From the NCBI RefSeq assembly GCF_021372645.1, contig NZ_JAJFUC010000052.1, positions 1 to 51,807 on the forward strand: a stretch of DNA of 51,807 nt, read 5' to 3'. This stretch comes from Clostridium sp. GTDB taxonomy: Bacteria > Bacillota > Clostridia > Clostridiales > Clostridiaceae. The notes under the pieces were generated by a model. It was not told the DNA's origin and searched no databases. It worked only from the letters and a program-made list of their open reading frames with translations. Below, piece after piece: positions 8,711 through 17,848 of this stretch. Both the position numbers and the translations under genes were made by a program. Each line of letters begins with the position of its first letter. Positions within the stretch are counted from its first letter, which is position 1.

Positions 8711-8873
8711 GTTTATATTTTTTGATTAAGAAAATGTGTATTTGGGCAAATTATTTTTAGAATATATAAAAAGTTTTTCTAAGAAAAAATTTATAATTTA
8801 AAATTGCCAAAATAAATATTAATCAAAATATAAAATTATAATTGCAATGTATCACATATCTTGTATTTAAATT

Positions 8874-8930
8874 TGGGTGGCATAACGAGTCACTTCGTCC
8901 CAAAATTTTGGGATGAAGTGGCTCTTTTTT
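8874..8930 (+). promoter_or_regulatory. Second T-box antiterminator/terminator without its own stem I
   Basis: A second T-box sequence TGGGTGGCATAACG (8874-8887) is followed by a strong terminator: a long stem from GAGTCACTTCGTCCC (8887 onward) to GGGATGAAGTGGCTC (ending 8924), then six T. The 160 bases between the first terminator and this one show no AGAGAG/GGTGA stem I or specifier. The trp leader is therefore a 'partially double' T-box, in which one tRNA-sensing stem I precedes two antitermination switches. The acceptor-pairing bulge here reads UGGC, which would match a G73 discriminator. Confidence 0.75.
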
Positions 8931-8943
8931 ATATAAAAAGGAT

Positions 8944-9015
8944 GCTGATTCCTAATGTCATCAGCTAAGTTCGAGTAACCAAATCATAGATTTGGACTCT
9001 CACTTATCACTTAAG
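8944..9015. repeat. Dispersed repeat with small hairpins before trpE
   Basis: Two hairpins lie here: GCTGAT/ATCAGC (8944-8965) and CCAAAT/ATTTGG (8979-8995). From 8966 to 9015 the sequence shares TAAGTTCRAGTARCCAAAT and TTGGACTYTCACTTAT, then CACTTAAG, with 22767-22868 next to modA. It separates the second terminator from the trpE ribosome site. Confidence 0.55.
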
Positions 9016-9026
9016 GGGGAAGTTTT

Positions 9027-10418
9027 ATGATTAACATATCAAAAGAGAGTTTTAATGAAAAGAAAAAATCAGAAAATGTATTTTCTTTAATAAGCGAATT
9101 TAGGGGAGATGAAATTACTCCTATAAAAATTTTTAACGGTTTTAAAGGAAGTAGAAGGTTTATCTTTGAAAGTGGAACTAAGGAAGATTATTTTGGAAGA
9201 TATTCATTTATGGGAGAAAATCCATATAAAGAAATTTCCGGTAATGGCCAAGCAGAGATAGATGGACTTAAAAAAGAAAGTAGAATAAATTTTGATAAAA
9301 GCACTAACTCCTTTTCATTTAAAGGTGGAGCAATTGGATATATGGGATATGACTCTATACAGCTATATGAGAAAAAGCTTAATTTTAAAAATGAAGATGA
9401 ATTAAAAGTTCCAGTAATAAGATTTAATTTTTATAATCGATATATTTGCTATGATCACTTTATGCATAAGGTTTATGTTATAGATAATATTTTTAAAGAT
9501 GATACTAGAGAATATGATGAAATAATTTCTTCACAAAATGAATATATAAATAGTTTACTTTATAAGCCAACAATAACAGAACCTTCAGAACCTAAAAAGA
9601 ATATAACTTTTAAGTTCCATACTTCTGAAAAAGACTATGTTGAAAAAGTAAGGAAGGCAAAGGAACATATTTTAGCCGGAGATATTTTCCAAGTTGTATT
9701 ATCTCAAAGAATGACTTGTGAAACAGAAAAAACTCCTTTAGAAATCTATAGAAAACTTAGAGAAGAAAATCCATCTCCTTATATGTTTTTAATAGATTAT
9801 GATAATTATCAAGTTGTAGGTTCGTCACCAGAAAGTCTTGTATCAGTCATGGAGGGTAAGGCTATTACAAATCCAATAGCTGGTACAAGAAAAAGAGGAG
9901 AAACACCTGAAATAGATAGTGCTCTTGAAAAAGAACTTATGGAAGATAAAAAAGAACTTGCAGAACATGTTATGCTTGTTGACCTTGGAAGAAATGATAT
10001 AGGAAAAGTAAGTAAAATAGGGACAGTTAATGTAAGTGAATTTATGAAAGTAGAAAGATTTTCTCATGTAATGCATATAACAACTAAGGTTATTGGTGAA
10101 ATAAGAGACGAGTTAGATGGATTTGATGCTTTGGCAGCTTGTCTTCCAGCTGGAACAGTATCTGGTGCACCTAAAATAAGAGCTATGGAAATTATAGAAG
10201 ATCTTGAAGACTTTAAAAGAGGAATTTATTCTGGGGCAGTTGGATTTTTTTCATATGGCGGTAATATGGAGATGGCAATTGCTATAAGAACTCTTATATT
10301 ACAGGGTAAAACTGCTTATCTTCAAGCAGGAGCTGGAATTGTTTATGATTCAGTACCAGAAAAAGAATTTGAAGAAGTTCAAAATAAATTAATGGCTTTA
10401 AAGGAGGCTTTAAGATGA
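9027..10418 (+). CDS. trpE: Anthranilate synthase component I
   Basis: This protein has 463 residues from ATG 9027 behind GGGGGAAG. It uses chorismate and ammonia (from TrpG) to make anthranilate, the first committed step to tryptophan. The chorismate-binding C-terminal half shows FQVVLSQRM, NPSPYMFLIDYD, GSSPESLV, NPIAGTRKRG, HVMLVDLGRNDIG and GTVSGAPKIRAMEIIEDLE. The N-terminal FIFESG corresponds to the region that binds feedback tryptophan. It is the first gene of the operon and overlaps trpG by four bases (ATGA), suggesting coupled translation. Control is by the doubled T-box upstream. Confidence 0.96.
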   Translation: MINISKESFNEKKKSENVFSLISEFRGDEITPIKIFNGFKGSRRFIFESGTKEDYFGRYSFMGENPYKEISGNGQAEIDGLKKESRINFDKSTNSFSFKGGAIGYMGYDSIQLYEKKLNFKNEDELKVPVIRFNFYNRYICYDHFMHKVYVIDNIFKDDTREYDEIISSQNEYINSLLYKPTITEPSEPKKNITFKFHTSEKDYVEKVRKAKEHILAGDIFQVVLSQRMTCETEKTPLEIYRKLREENPSPYMFLIDYDNYQVVGSSPESLVSVMEGKAITNPIAGTRKRGETPEIDSALEKELMEDKKELAEHVMLVDLGRNDIGKVSKIGTVNVSEFMKVERFSHVMHITTKVIGEIRDELDGFDALAACLPAGTVSGAPKIRAMEIIEDLEDFKRGIYSGAVGFFSYGGNMEMAIAIRTLILQGKTAYLQAGAGIVYDSVPEKEFEEVQNKLMALKEALR

Positions 10419-11002
10419 TAGCTTTAATAGATAATTATGATTCATTTACATTTAATTTATATCAATATCTAAGTGAATTTACAGAAATAAAAGTTTTTAG
10501 AAATGATGAAATAACTATAGAAGAATTAAAAGAATTAAATCCAACAGGAATAGTAATTTCGCCTGGTCCTGGGGTTCCAGAAGATGCAGGGATATCAATA
10601 GAAGTAATAAAAAAACTAGGGGATAAAATTCCAATACTAGGAATATGTCTTGGACATCAAAGTATTGCTGCAGCTTACGGGGGAAAGGTAATTAGAGCAC
10701 CTGAAATTTTTCATGGTAAAACTTCAAGGATTCAAGTAAAAGGAAAAGATATTTTCGAAGGAATCCCAAGAAAGCTAGATGTAATGAGATATCACTCACT
10801 AATAGTTGAAAATAGTTCGCTTCCAAATTGTCTTGAAGTTATAGCTTCAACTGTTGAAAATAATGATATTATGGCATTTAAGCATAAAGAATATAATGTA
10901 TTTGGACTTCAATTTCATCCTGAATCAATATACACACCAAATGGGAAGCGCATGATTGGAAATTTTGTAATTAGTATTTGTAATGACAGTTTAGAAAAGT
11001 AG
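10415..11002 (+). CDS. trpG: Anthranilate synthase component II (glutamine amidotransferase)
   Basis: This protein has 195 residues and supplies ammonia from glutamine to TrpE. It is a class I amidotransferase: the catalytic Cys is in GICLGHQSIA, and the His-Glu pair is in FGLQFHPESI. The oxyanion strand is SPGPGVPEDAG. It starts inside the last codons of trpE (ATGA overlap), which fits a 1:1 complex. It is a separate protein, not fused to TrpD as in enterobacteria. The close relative PabA is an alternative by sequence alone, but the operon context decides for TrpG. Confidence 0.95.
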   Translation: MIALIDNYDSFTFNLYQYLSEFTEIKVFRNDEITIEELKELNPTGIVISPGPGVPEDAGISIEVIKKLGDKIPILGICLGHQSIAAAYGGKVIRAPEIFHGKTSRIQVKGKDIFEGIPRKLDVMRYHSLIVENSSLPNCLEVIASTVENNDIMAFKHKEYNVFGLQFHPESIYTPNGKRMIGNFVISICNDSLEK

Positions 11003-11034
11003 TATTGTATGTACAATTAAGGAGATTTATTTTA

Positions 11035-12048
11035 ATGGTAATTATAATGAAGATAACTGCTAGTGATGCAGAAATTAAAAAAGTAAAATTAATTATTGAA
11101 GGAAAAGGATTAAAAACTAATATATCTAAAGGCAAAGATTATTGTATTATTGGTGCTATTGGAGATACTTTTATAATAGATAAAGATAAATTGCAGTCTT
11201 TAAATGGAGTGGAACGAATTATGAAAGTACAAGAACCATTTAAGAAAGTAAATAGAATGTTTAATCCTGAAGATACAGTAATAAATATAAACAATTCAGT
11301 TGTTGGTGGAAATAGACTTGGAATAATTGCAGGTCCATGTTCAGTTGAAAGTGAAGAGCAGATTGTAGAAATTGCCAAAAGAGTGAAAAAAGCAGGCGCT
11401 AATTTTTTAAGAGGTGGAGCTTTTAAACCTAGAACTTCACCATATAGTTTTCAAGGTTTAGAACTTGAAGGATTAAAACTTTTAAAAATTGCAAAAAAGG
11501 AAACTGGACTTCCAATAGTAACAGAACTCATGTCAACAGATTATTTAGATGAATTCATAGAAAATGTTGATGTTATTCAAATTGGTGCTAGAAATATGCA
11601 AAATTTTGATTTATTAAAACAAATTGGTAAAAGTGATAAAACAATATTATTAAAAAGGGGTATAGCTGCCACAATTGAAGAATGGCTTATGTCAGCTGAA
11701 TATATAATGGCAGGTGGTAATAGAAATATAATTTTATGTGAAAGAGGAATAAGAACATTTGAAACAATAACAAGAAATACATTGGACTTGCAAGCTATTT
11801 CTGTAATTAAGAAGTTATCACATCTACCAATAATAATTGATCCAAGTCATGCAGGAGGATTTGCTTATTTAGTAGAACCTATGGCAAAGGCTGCAATAAG
11901 TGCAGGTGCACATGGACTTATGATAGAAGTTCATAATGATCCAGAAAATGCATTAAGTGATGGTCCACAGTCACTTACACCAGATCAATTTGATTCATTA
12001 ATGGATAAAGTAAAAAGAATTGCAGAATTTGAAGATAAACAAATATAA
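11035..12048 (+). CDS. aroF: 3-deoxy-7-phosphoheptulonate synthase (DAHP synthase)
   Basis: This protein has 337 residues and condenses phosphoenolpyruvate with erythrose 4-phosphate, the entry to the shikimate pathway. The N-terminal 70 residues form a ferredoxin-like regulatory domain of the Thermotoga type. The barrel shows IAGPCSVES, GGAFKPRTSPYSFQG, IGARNMQNF, ILLKRG, ILCERGIRTFE and IDPSHAGG. The start at 11035 is chosen because AAGGAG lies 10 bases upstream; the frame is open to a TTG at 11005 but without support. An ATG at 11047 is also possible. Its place between trpG and trpD puts precursor supply under tryptophan (T-box) control. Confidence 0.93.
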   Translation: MVIIMKITASDAEIKKVKLIIEGKGLKTNISKGKDYCIIGAIGDTFIIDKDKLQSLNGVERIMKVQEPFKKVNRMFNPEDTVININNSVVGGNRLGIIAGPCSVESEEQIVEIAKRVKKAGANFLRGGAFKPRTSPYSFQGLELEGLKLLKIAKKETGLPIVTELMSTDYLDEFIENVDVIQIGARNMQNFDLLKQIGKSDKTILLKRGIAATIEEWLMSAEYIMAGGNRNIILCERGIRTFETITRNTLDLQAISVIKKLSHLPIIIDPSHAGGFAYLVEPMAKAAISAGAHGLMIEVHNDPENALSDGPQSLTPDQFDSLMDKVKRIAEFEDKQI

Positions 12049-12142
12049 GATAATACATAACTTATGTAAGTTATGAAAGTAAAAAAAAGATAAATAAAAT
12101 AAACCAATAAGCAAATAATAAAGTTTTAAGGGGGATTAAAAA

Positions 12143-13153
12143 ATGACAATAGATAGTGCAATTAAAAAATTAGCCTTAAAGGAAGTATTAACTGAAGAAG
12201 ATGTAAGGGCTGTAATAAATCAAATCATGAGGGGCGAAGCAACATCAGCTCAAATTGGGGGATTTTTAATAGGTCTTAGAGTAAATGGGGAAACTCCAAG
12301 TCAAATTCTAGGTGCAGTTAAAGCACTTCGTGACAATCTAATTCCTGTTAAAATAGAAGATACAGCACATTTAATAGACACGTGTGGAACTGGCGGAGAT
12401 GAAGCGAAGACTTTTAATATTTCTACAGCTGTAGCAATAATTGCAGCAAGTGGAGGTGCAAAGGTTGCAAAGCATGGTAATCGTGCAGTATCAAGTAAAA
12501 GCGGAAGTGCTGATGTGCTTACAGAGCTTGGTATAAAGATTGACTTTGATGAAATCCAAAGTAAAAAGATAATTGAAGAAAATGGAATGGCATTTTTATT
12601 TGCACCAAAGTATAATGGAGCAATGAAAAATGTAGCTAAGGAAAGAAAGGAACTTGGAACAAGAACTATATTTAATTTAATAGGACCTCTTTCAAATCCA
12701 GCACCACTTACTGGACAGCTTATGGGAGTATATGATGGGGCTTTAATCGAAACTGCTGCAGAAGTATTATTAAACCTTGGATTAGAAAGAGCAATGGTTG
12801 TCTATGGTGATGACGGCTTAGATGAAATAACAACAACAACTACTACAAATGTATGTGAAGTTAAAGATGGAAAAATTATAACTTATAAATTAGATCCAGA
12901 AAAGCTTGGATTTAAGAAAGCAACATTAGAGGATATAAAAGGTGGAGATGCTAAGGAAAACTCAAAAATTATCTTAAGTGTCTTAAAAGGGGAAAAGGGA
13001 GCATCAAGAGATATAGTAGTTTTAAACAGTGGAGCTGCACTTTATGTTGCAAAACTTGCTGATTCTTTAGAAGAAGGAATAAAAAAAGCTATTGAGCTTG
13101 TTGATTCAGGCGGTGCTTTCAAAAAGTATGAAGAACTTGTAAATTTAAAATAA
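12143..13153 (+). CDS. trpD: Anthranilate phosphoribosyltransferase
   Basis: This protein has 336 residues and transfers phosphoribose from PRPP to anthranilate. The PRPP/Mg site is [17 protein letters not shown], and [15 protein letters not shown] with [15 protein letters not shown] are typical of the family. It starts with ATG 12143 behind GGGGG. The 94-base gap after aroF is the widest in the operon and has no terminator I can see. The length is normal for TrpD. Confidence 0.96.
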   Translation: MTIDSAIKKLALKEVLTEEDVRAVINQIMRGEATSAQIGGFLIGLRVNGETPSQILGAVKALRDNLIPVKIEDTAHLIDTCGTGGDEAKTFNISTAVAIIAASGGAKVAKHGNRAVSSKSGSADVLTELGIKIDFDEIQSKKIIEENGMAFLFAPKYNGAMKNVAKERKELGTRTIFNLIGPLSNPAPLTGQLMGVYDGALIETAAEVLLNLGLERAMVVYGDDGLDEITTTTTTNVCEVKDGKIITYKLDPEKLGFKKATLEDIKGGDAKENSKIILSVLKGEKGASRDIVVLNSGAALYVAKLADSLEEGIKKAIELVDSGGAFKKYEELVNLK

Positions 13154-13182
13154 GCTACAAATTAACTAGGGGGCGATATATT

Positions 13183-13986
13183 TTGATTTTAGATGATATT
13201 ATAGCAAAGAAAAAAATTAGAGTAGACAAAAGAAAAGAAGAAATTCCTATAAAGGAATTAGAAAAACAAGCATTAGCAAAAGTTAAAGTCGAAAGAGAAT
13301 CAAATTATAAGAATCCTTTTAAAAGTGCATTAAAAAAGGAAGGCTTATCTGTAATTGGAGAATTTAAGAAGGCTTCTCCTTCAAAAGGAGTAATTGTAGA
13401 AAATTTTGATATAAAAGAAATATTAAATTATTACACTTATCTTGGAGTAGATGCATTTTCAATTTTAACTGAAGAAGATTTCTTTTTAGGATGTGATGAA
13501 TATCTTAAAGAAATAAGAAGGATTTCACATACTCCAATTCTTAGAAAAGACTTTATAATAGATTTTTATCAAATTTATGAGGCTAAGGTTTTAGGGGCTG
13601 ATGCAATATTACTTATTGTAAGTGTTTTAGGAAACAGTTTAGAAAAATTTTATAAAGAAGCAAAAAGATTTGATTTAGAACCTTTAGTTGAAGTTCATAA
13701 TAAAAAAGAGCTTGATTTAGCACTGAAATATGATTGTAAGATTATAGGAATAAATAATAGAAATTTAAAAACTTTCGATGTAGGGTTAAATACTACTAAA
13801 GAACTTATTAACATCATACCAAAAGATAAGATAGTAGTAGCTGAAAGTGGTATCATGAGCATTGAAGATTTAAAAATGATGCAAGGGTTTGGGGTTGATG
13901 GAGTTTTAATTGGAGAATTATTCATGAGAAACATAGATGATCCAGAGTTTAAAACTAAGTATAAAGAATTTAGGAACCATAACTAA
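13183..13986 (+). CDS. trpC: Indole-3-glycerol phosphate synthase
   Basis: This protein has 267 residues. It closes the ring of carboxyphenylamino-deoxyribulose phosphate to give indoleglycerol phosphate. The (beta/alpha)8 motifs present are IGEFKKASPSKGVI (substrate Lys), LRKDFIID, DAILLIVSVL, GINNRNLKTF and VAESGI (catalytic Glu). It uses a TTG start at 13183, preceded by AGGGGGCG at 13168-13175. No in-frame ATG lies near the conserved N-terminus MILDDIIAKK, so TTG is well supported. Confidence 0.95.
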   Translation: MILDDIIAKKKIRVDKRKEEIPIKELEKQALAKVKVERESNYKNPFKSALKKEGLSVIGEFKKASPSKGVIVENFDIKEILNYYTYLGVDAFSILTEEDFFLGCDEYLKEIRRISHTPILRKDFIIDFYQIYEAKVLGADAILLIVSVLGNSLEKFYKEAKRFDLEPLVEVHNKKELDLALKYDCKIIGINNRNLKTFDVGLNTTKELINIIPKDKIVVAESGIMSIEDLKMMQGFGVDGVLIGELFMRNIDDPEFKTKYKEFRNHN

Positions 13987-14010
13987 TATTTGCATATGTG
14001 AGGAATTAAT

Positions 14011-14724
14011 ATGATTCAAGTAAAAATATGTGGAATAACTAATAAACAAGAAATTGAATATTTAAATATTTTAAAGCCAGAATATGTAGGATTTGTTTTT
14101 ACAAAGAGCAAAAGACAAGTAACTGGAGAAAAGGCAAATGAATTATGTAGCAGTCTAGATAAAAGAATCAAAACTGTTGGAGTGTTTAAAGATAATTCAA
14201 TAAATGAAATTATAGATATTATTAAAGTGATACCTTTAGATATTATCCAACTCCATGGAAAAGAAGATGAAGAATTTATAAATTTATTAAAGAAAAGCAT
14301 AAATAAATCCATAGAAATATGGAAAGCAATATCTATAAGGGATATTGAAAATATAAAAAAACATATAAGAAGCAATAAACAATTAGCATATAATGAAAAC
14401 AGTAGGGATAATTTGATCGATAATTTTCTTATAGATGGAGACAATCCAGGTAGTGGTGAAACATTTTCTTTAGAGAATATAAGTGAGTACTTTAGTGAAG
14501 AACATAGGCTAGAATATGTAGATGATTGTATTTTAAAAAAATATAACTTCTTTTTAGCAGGAGGAATAACAGATGAAAATGTTATAGAAAGAATATCTAA
14601 AGCAAATCCTATTGGAGTTGATGTTTCATCAGGCGTTGAAATCATAGATGAAAATGGAGATAGAACAAAGTCTTTTGAGAAAATGAAGAGTTTAATAGAC
14701 AAAGTTAGGACAGTTAACAATTAA
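14011..14724 (+). CDS. trpF: Phosphoribosylanthranilate isomerase
   Basis: This protein has 237 residues and performs the Amadori isomerisation of phosphoribosylanthranilate. The catalytic Cys is in QVKICGIT at the N-terminus, followed by VGFVFTKSKRQV, VGVFKD, IIQLHG, LIDGDNPGSGETF and LAGGITDENV. It is some 30 residues longer than the usual 200-205: an extra, polar stretch lies between the GSGETF loop and LAGGI, and another short one before LIDGD. The stop codon falls inside a 27-bp palindrome (14713-14739). Confidence 0.93.
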   Translation: MIQVKICGITNKQEIEYLNILKPEYVGFVFTKSKRQVTGEKANELCSSLDKRIKTVGVFKDNSINEIIDIIKVIPLDIIQLHGKEDEEFINLLKKSINKSIEIWKAISIRDIENIKKHIRSNKQLAYNENSRDNLIDNFLIDGDNPGSGETFSLENISEYFSEEHRLEYVDDCILKKYNFFLAGGITDENVIERISKANPIGVDVSSGVEIIDENGDRTKSFEKMKSLIDKVRTVNN

Positions 14725-14739
14725 CTGTTAATTGTTAAC
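14713..14739. repeat. Perfect 27-bp palindrome across the trpF stop
   Basis: GTTAACAATTAAC (14713-14725), one base, then GTTAATTGTTAAC (14727-14739): perfect 13-bp arms. It contains the trpF TAA and ends 26 bases before trpB. As RNA it would form a stem with a very small loop; as DNA it is a symmetric site. There is no T-run, so it is not an ordinary terminator. Confidence 0.7.
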
Positions 14740-14764
14740 TTAATAAGAAAGGTTGGAGAAAAGA

Positions 14765-15937
14765 ATGAATGGTAAATTTAATGACTTTGGGGGACAATAT
14801 GTTCCAGAAACTGTAATGAATGCTTTAATAGAGCTTGAAGCAGCATATGAAAAGGTAATAGATGATAAGGAATTTATAGAGGAGTATATGTATTATTTAA
14901 AATACTATACAGGAAGACCAAGTCCACTTTATTATGCTGAAAACATGACTAAAGATTTAGGTGGAGCAAAAATTTATTTAAAAAGAGAAGATTTAAATCA
15001 TACAGGAGCTCATAAGATTAATAATGCATTAGGTCAAGTGCTTTTAGCTAAAAGAATGGGAAAAACTAAGGTTATAGCTGAAACTGGGGCAGGACAACAT
15101 GGAGTTGCTACAGCTACAGTTGCAGCAAAGTTTGGAATGGAATGCAAGGTATTCATGGGTGAAGAAGATATAAGAAGACAGGCGATGAATGTTAAGAAAA
15201 TGGAGCTTTTAGGTACAGAAGTAGTGCCTGTTACTAATGGTGCAGGAACTTTAAATGATGCAGTTACTGAAGCAATTAGATATTGGGGAGCAAATGTAGA
15301 AGATACATTTTACATTATAGGATCAGCACTTGGACCTCATCCATACCCAACTATGGTTAGAAATTTCCAAAGAGTTATAGGTGATGAAGCAAGAAAGCAA
15401 ATTTTAGAACTTGAAGGAAGATTACCAGACTATATTTTAGCTCCAGTAGGTGGTGGAAGTAATGCAATAGGAATATTCTATCCATTTATTAACGATAAAG
15501 AAGTTACTTTAATGGGAGTTGAAGGTGCAGGGAAGGGGCTTGAAACTGGAGAGCATGCAGCTACTATGGCGAAAAAAGAAAAGGGAATTCTTCATGGAAT
15601 GTTAAGTTATGTTCTTCAAGATAATGATGGTGGGATACTTGAAGCCTATTCAATATCAGCAGGTCTTGATTATCCAGGTGTTGGACCTGAACATGCATAT
15701 TTATGTGAAACTAATCAAGCTACTTATGTAAGTGTAACAGATGAGGAAGCAGTAAAAGATGGATTTATGTATTTAACAAAAATTGAAGGTATAATACCAG
15801 CACTTGAATCATCACATGCTATAGCATATGCTAAGAAATTAGCACCAACACTAAGTAATGATAAAATTATAATTGTAAATCTTTCAGGGAGAGGAGATAA
15901 AGATATGGATGCAGTGCTTGCATATCTAGGTGAATAA
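14765..15937 (+). CDS. trpB: Tryptophan synthase beta chain
   Basis: This protein has 390 residues and joins indole to serine using PLP. The PLP lysine is K84 in [37 protein letters not shown] and the C-terminal LSGRGDKD phosphate/cation segments are all present. The start ATG 14765 lies six bases after GGAG; the frame is open to TTG 14753, but the conserved [15 protein letters not shown] supports the ATG. It sits two bases before trpA, matching the alpha2beta2 complex. Confidence 0.96.
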   Translation: MNGKFNDFGGQYVPETVMNALIELEAAYEKVIDDKEFIEEYMYYLKYYTGRPSPLYYAENMTKDLGGAKIYLKREDLNHTGAHKINNALGQVLLAKRMGKTKVIAETGAGQHGVATATVAAKFGMECKVFMGEEDIRRQAMNVKKMELLGTEVVPVTNGAGTLNDAVTEAIRYWGANVEDTFYIIGSALGPHPYPTMVRNFQRVIGDEARKQILELEGRLPDYILAPVGGGSNAIGIFYPFINDKEVTLMGVEGAGKGLETGEHAATMAKKEKGILHGMLSYVLQDNDGGILEAYSISAGLDYPGVGPEHAYLCETNQATYVSVTDEEAVKDGFMYLTKIEGIIPALESSHAIAYAKKLAPTLSNDKIIIVNLSGRGDKDMDAVLAYLGE

Positions 15938-15939
15938 TA

Positions 15940-16716
15940 ATGAATAGAATAGATGTATCATTTAACAAAGTAAAAGAAAATAAGGGGAAAGCTCTTATAC
16001 CGTTTGTAACATGTGGAGCAGATTTTACTATTGAAGAAACTGCTGGTTTAGTGGTTGCATTAGATAAAGAAGGAGCAACTGTAGTTGAAATTGGAGTACC
16101 ATTTAGTGATCCACTTGCAGATGGCCCTGTAATACAAAATGCATATACTAAAGCTCTTAACAATGGAACAAAACTTAAAGATGTATTTAGATGTGTGAAG
16201 TTAATAAGAGAATCTTCTGAAGTACCAATTGTACTTATGGTTTATTTTAACGTTGTATATTTCAAAGGAATAGAAGAATTTTTAAAAGAAGCAGCAAAAA
16301 ATGGAGTTGATGGTATTATAGTTCCAGATGTTCCACTTGAAGAAAGAGGAGAACTTAATAAGATTTGTGAAGAAAATGGAATTTACTTAATTCCACTTGT
16401 AGCTAGAACATCAAAAGATAGAATAGCAGCTATAACAAAAAACGCAAAAGGTTTTGTATATTGTGTTTCTACAAATGGAACCACAGGAGAAAGAACATCT
16501 TTAGATAGTGGAACTCATGAATACTTAGAAGAAGTTAAAAAGATTGTAGATATTCCAATGTGTATTGGTTTTGGAATTTCTTCAAAGGAAGTAGTAAAAG
16601 AAGTTAAAGATTATTGTGATGGGGTAATAGTAGGAAGTGCAATAGTTAAGAGAATGGCAGAAGGAAAACAATCAGTAATTGATTTTGTAAAAGACTTAAA
16701 AGCGGGATTTAATTAA
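15940..16716 (+). CDS. trpA: Tryptophan synthase alpha chain
   Basis: This protein has 258 residues and cleaves indoleglycerol phosphate, releasing indole to TrpB. The catalytic acids are in VVEIGVPFSDPLADGPVIQ (Glu and Asp) and DGIIVPDVPLEE. The phosphate loop is IGFGISSKE followed by GVIVGSAIV. It starts two bases after the trpB stop and is the last gene of the operon. Confidence 0.96.
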   Translation: MNRIDVSFNKVKENKGKALIPFVTCGADFTIEETAGLVVALDKEGATVVEIGVPFSDPLADGPVIQNAYTKALNNGTKLKDVFRCVKLIRESSEVPIVLMVYFNVVYFKGIEEFLKEAAKNGVDGIIVPDVPLEERGELNKICEENGIYLIPLVARTSKDRIAAITKNAKGFVYCVSTNGTTGERTSLDSGTHEYLEEVKKIVDIPMCIGFGISSKEVVKEVKDYCDGVIVGSAIVKRMAEGKQSVIDFVKDLKAGFN

Positions 16717-16743
16717 TAATCTAAGAATTTTAATTATTAATTA
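16710..16743 (+). terminator. AT-only inverted repeat at the end of trpA
   Basis: TAATTAATAAT (16710-16720) and ATTATTAATTA (16733-16743) are perfect 11-bp arms overlapping the trpA stop. All pairs are A-T and there is no T-run, so it is a weak candidate for the operon's 3' end. Confidence 0.35.
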
Positions 16744-16785
16744 CTGAAGACTAAAAAATATTAAATGTATTGATATTCAAGATGA

Positions 16786-16912
16786 TTGTCCATATTTCCA
16801 ATTAATACTTTTTAAATTAAGGATATGCAAACATATTGCTATTAGGTTGTGTATATATGGACAAGTATCTAATTATTGAGAGCATTAAAAAGTAGCAATA
16901 AGTATTAATGCT
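16786..16912. other. Structured intergenic region downstream of trpA
   Basis: TTGTCCATAT (16786-16795) pairs perfectly with ATATGGACAA (16855-16864), enclosing a smaller hairpin ATATG/CATAT. A second hairpin AGCATTAA/TTAATGCT (16881-16912) follows. This nested arrangement directly before the next gene could be a leader RNA, but no known riboswitch core is visible. Confidence 0.35.
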
Positions 16913-16968
16913 AGAAAATTTTAGATTTCAATGATATAATTTTTGTTGAAATGAGGTGTTTAAAACTT

Positions 16969-17271
16969 ATGGCAAAGAAAACTAGCAGAAATACAGATAT
17001 ACTACAAGAAACTAGAAACACAACTTCTCCTAAAATATATTCTTTATTAGTTAAGTTAGTAAATGACAATAGAGAAGATTTAGCAGAAGATGTTTTAAAA
17101 ATAGATTATTTATTGGCTTATACCAATACCTGTATCAAAGATAAGGATTTTAGGCAGGCAAAAGATACAATGGAAATGGTAAAGAGCAGAATATATAAAT
17201 TAATAGATAATGGCGTTAATGTTGAATATTTAATGTATCTTTATGATGGAATTAAATCTAAGATTAAATAA
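16969..17271 (+). CDS. Hypothetical helical protein
   Basis: This protein has 100 residues from ATG 16969 (MAKKTSRNTDILQETRN). The start is chosen because GAGGTG lies 11 bases upstream; the frame is open to 16951. The sequence is charged, without Cys, and predicted mostly helical (IYSLLVKLVNDNREDLAEDV, then a segment with QAKDTMEMVKSRIYKLI). No family is recognised. It is not part of the trp operon by distance, and it is followed by another small hypothetical gene in the same direction. Confidence 0.6.
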   Translation: MAKKTSRNTDILQETRNTTSPKIYSLLVKLVNDNREDLAEDVLKIDYLLAYTNTCIKDKDFRQAKDTMEMVKSRIYKLIDNGVNVEYLMYLYDGIKSKIK

Positions 17272-17410
17272 AAAAACAAAGGCAAATCAAAAACATAAAA
17301 TTTACACGATTTTTATATATTTATAGATGTATAGCAACAATAGTGTTATAATAAACTAATCTTCATTAATTTATTAATGGCTAAATAAATATGTAAAGTG
17401 AGAAACATGA

Positions 17411-17839
17411 ATGAGATTTGAAGGCTTAGAAAAAACAATAAATAAATTAGATAATGATATTGAGGCTTTAAGAAGAGTTAAACAATACTTATCAAATAAA
17501 GATGAAATCAACGAAGTTAGTGACTTATTAAATAAGGAAAGACAAGTATATGCAGATGAGTTATATTTAGGTGATGCAGTGGTTTATACAGAATGCATAG
17601 AATTTATAACGGGATTAGTAAATAAGGAATTGGGCAAGGAAGAGCAATTAGAATTATTAGAAAAAATAAAAGAAATACATGGAAGAAAATCACCAAATGT
17701 ATCTAAGAAAAGTCATGGGCTTAATGCATGGCTTAAATTTCTTGATGTTCAATGTGAGTGGATTGAACATTCAAATAGTGATTGGTCAATCTTGATTATA
17801 AAAGGATACACACCAAGAATTAATAAGTCAAATAACTAA
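17411..17839 (+). CDS. Hypothetical protein with helical N-terminus
   Basis: This protein has 142 residues. The N-terminal half reads like a coiled coil (LEKTINKLDNDIEALRRVKQ). The C-terminal half is mixed, with a Trp-rich end (LNAWLKFLDVQCEWIEH and DWSILIIKGYTPR). A weak GTGAG site precedes the ATG. I do not recognise a family. It lies between a small hypothetical gene and the palindrome at 17849-17901. Confidence 0.6.
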   Translation: MRFEGLEKTINKLDNDIEALRRVKQYLSNKDEINEVSDLLNKERQVYADELYLGDAVVYTECIEFITGLVNKELGKEEQLELLEKIKEIHGRKSPNVSKKSHGLNAWLKFLDVQCEWIEHSNSDWSILIIKGYTPRINKSNN

Positions 17840-17848
17840 ATACATATT

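Noticed and set aside
14016-14720. Long open frame (234 codons) on the minus strand over trpF
   Set aside because: It is the antisense shadow of trpF: low-complexity Ser/Leu/Ile/Phe composition, no ribosome site, and trpF has all its motifs.
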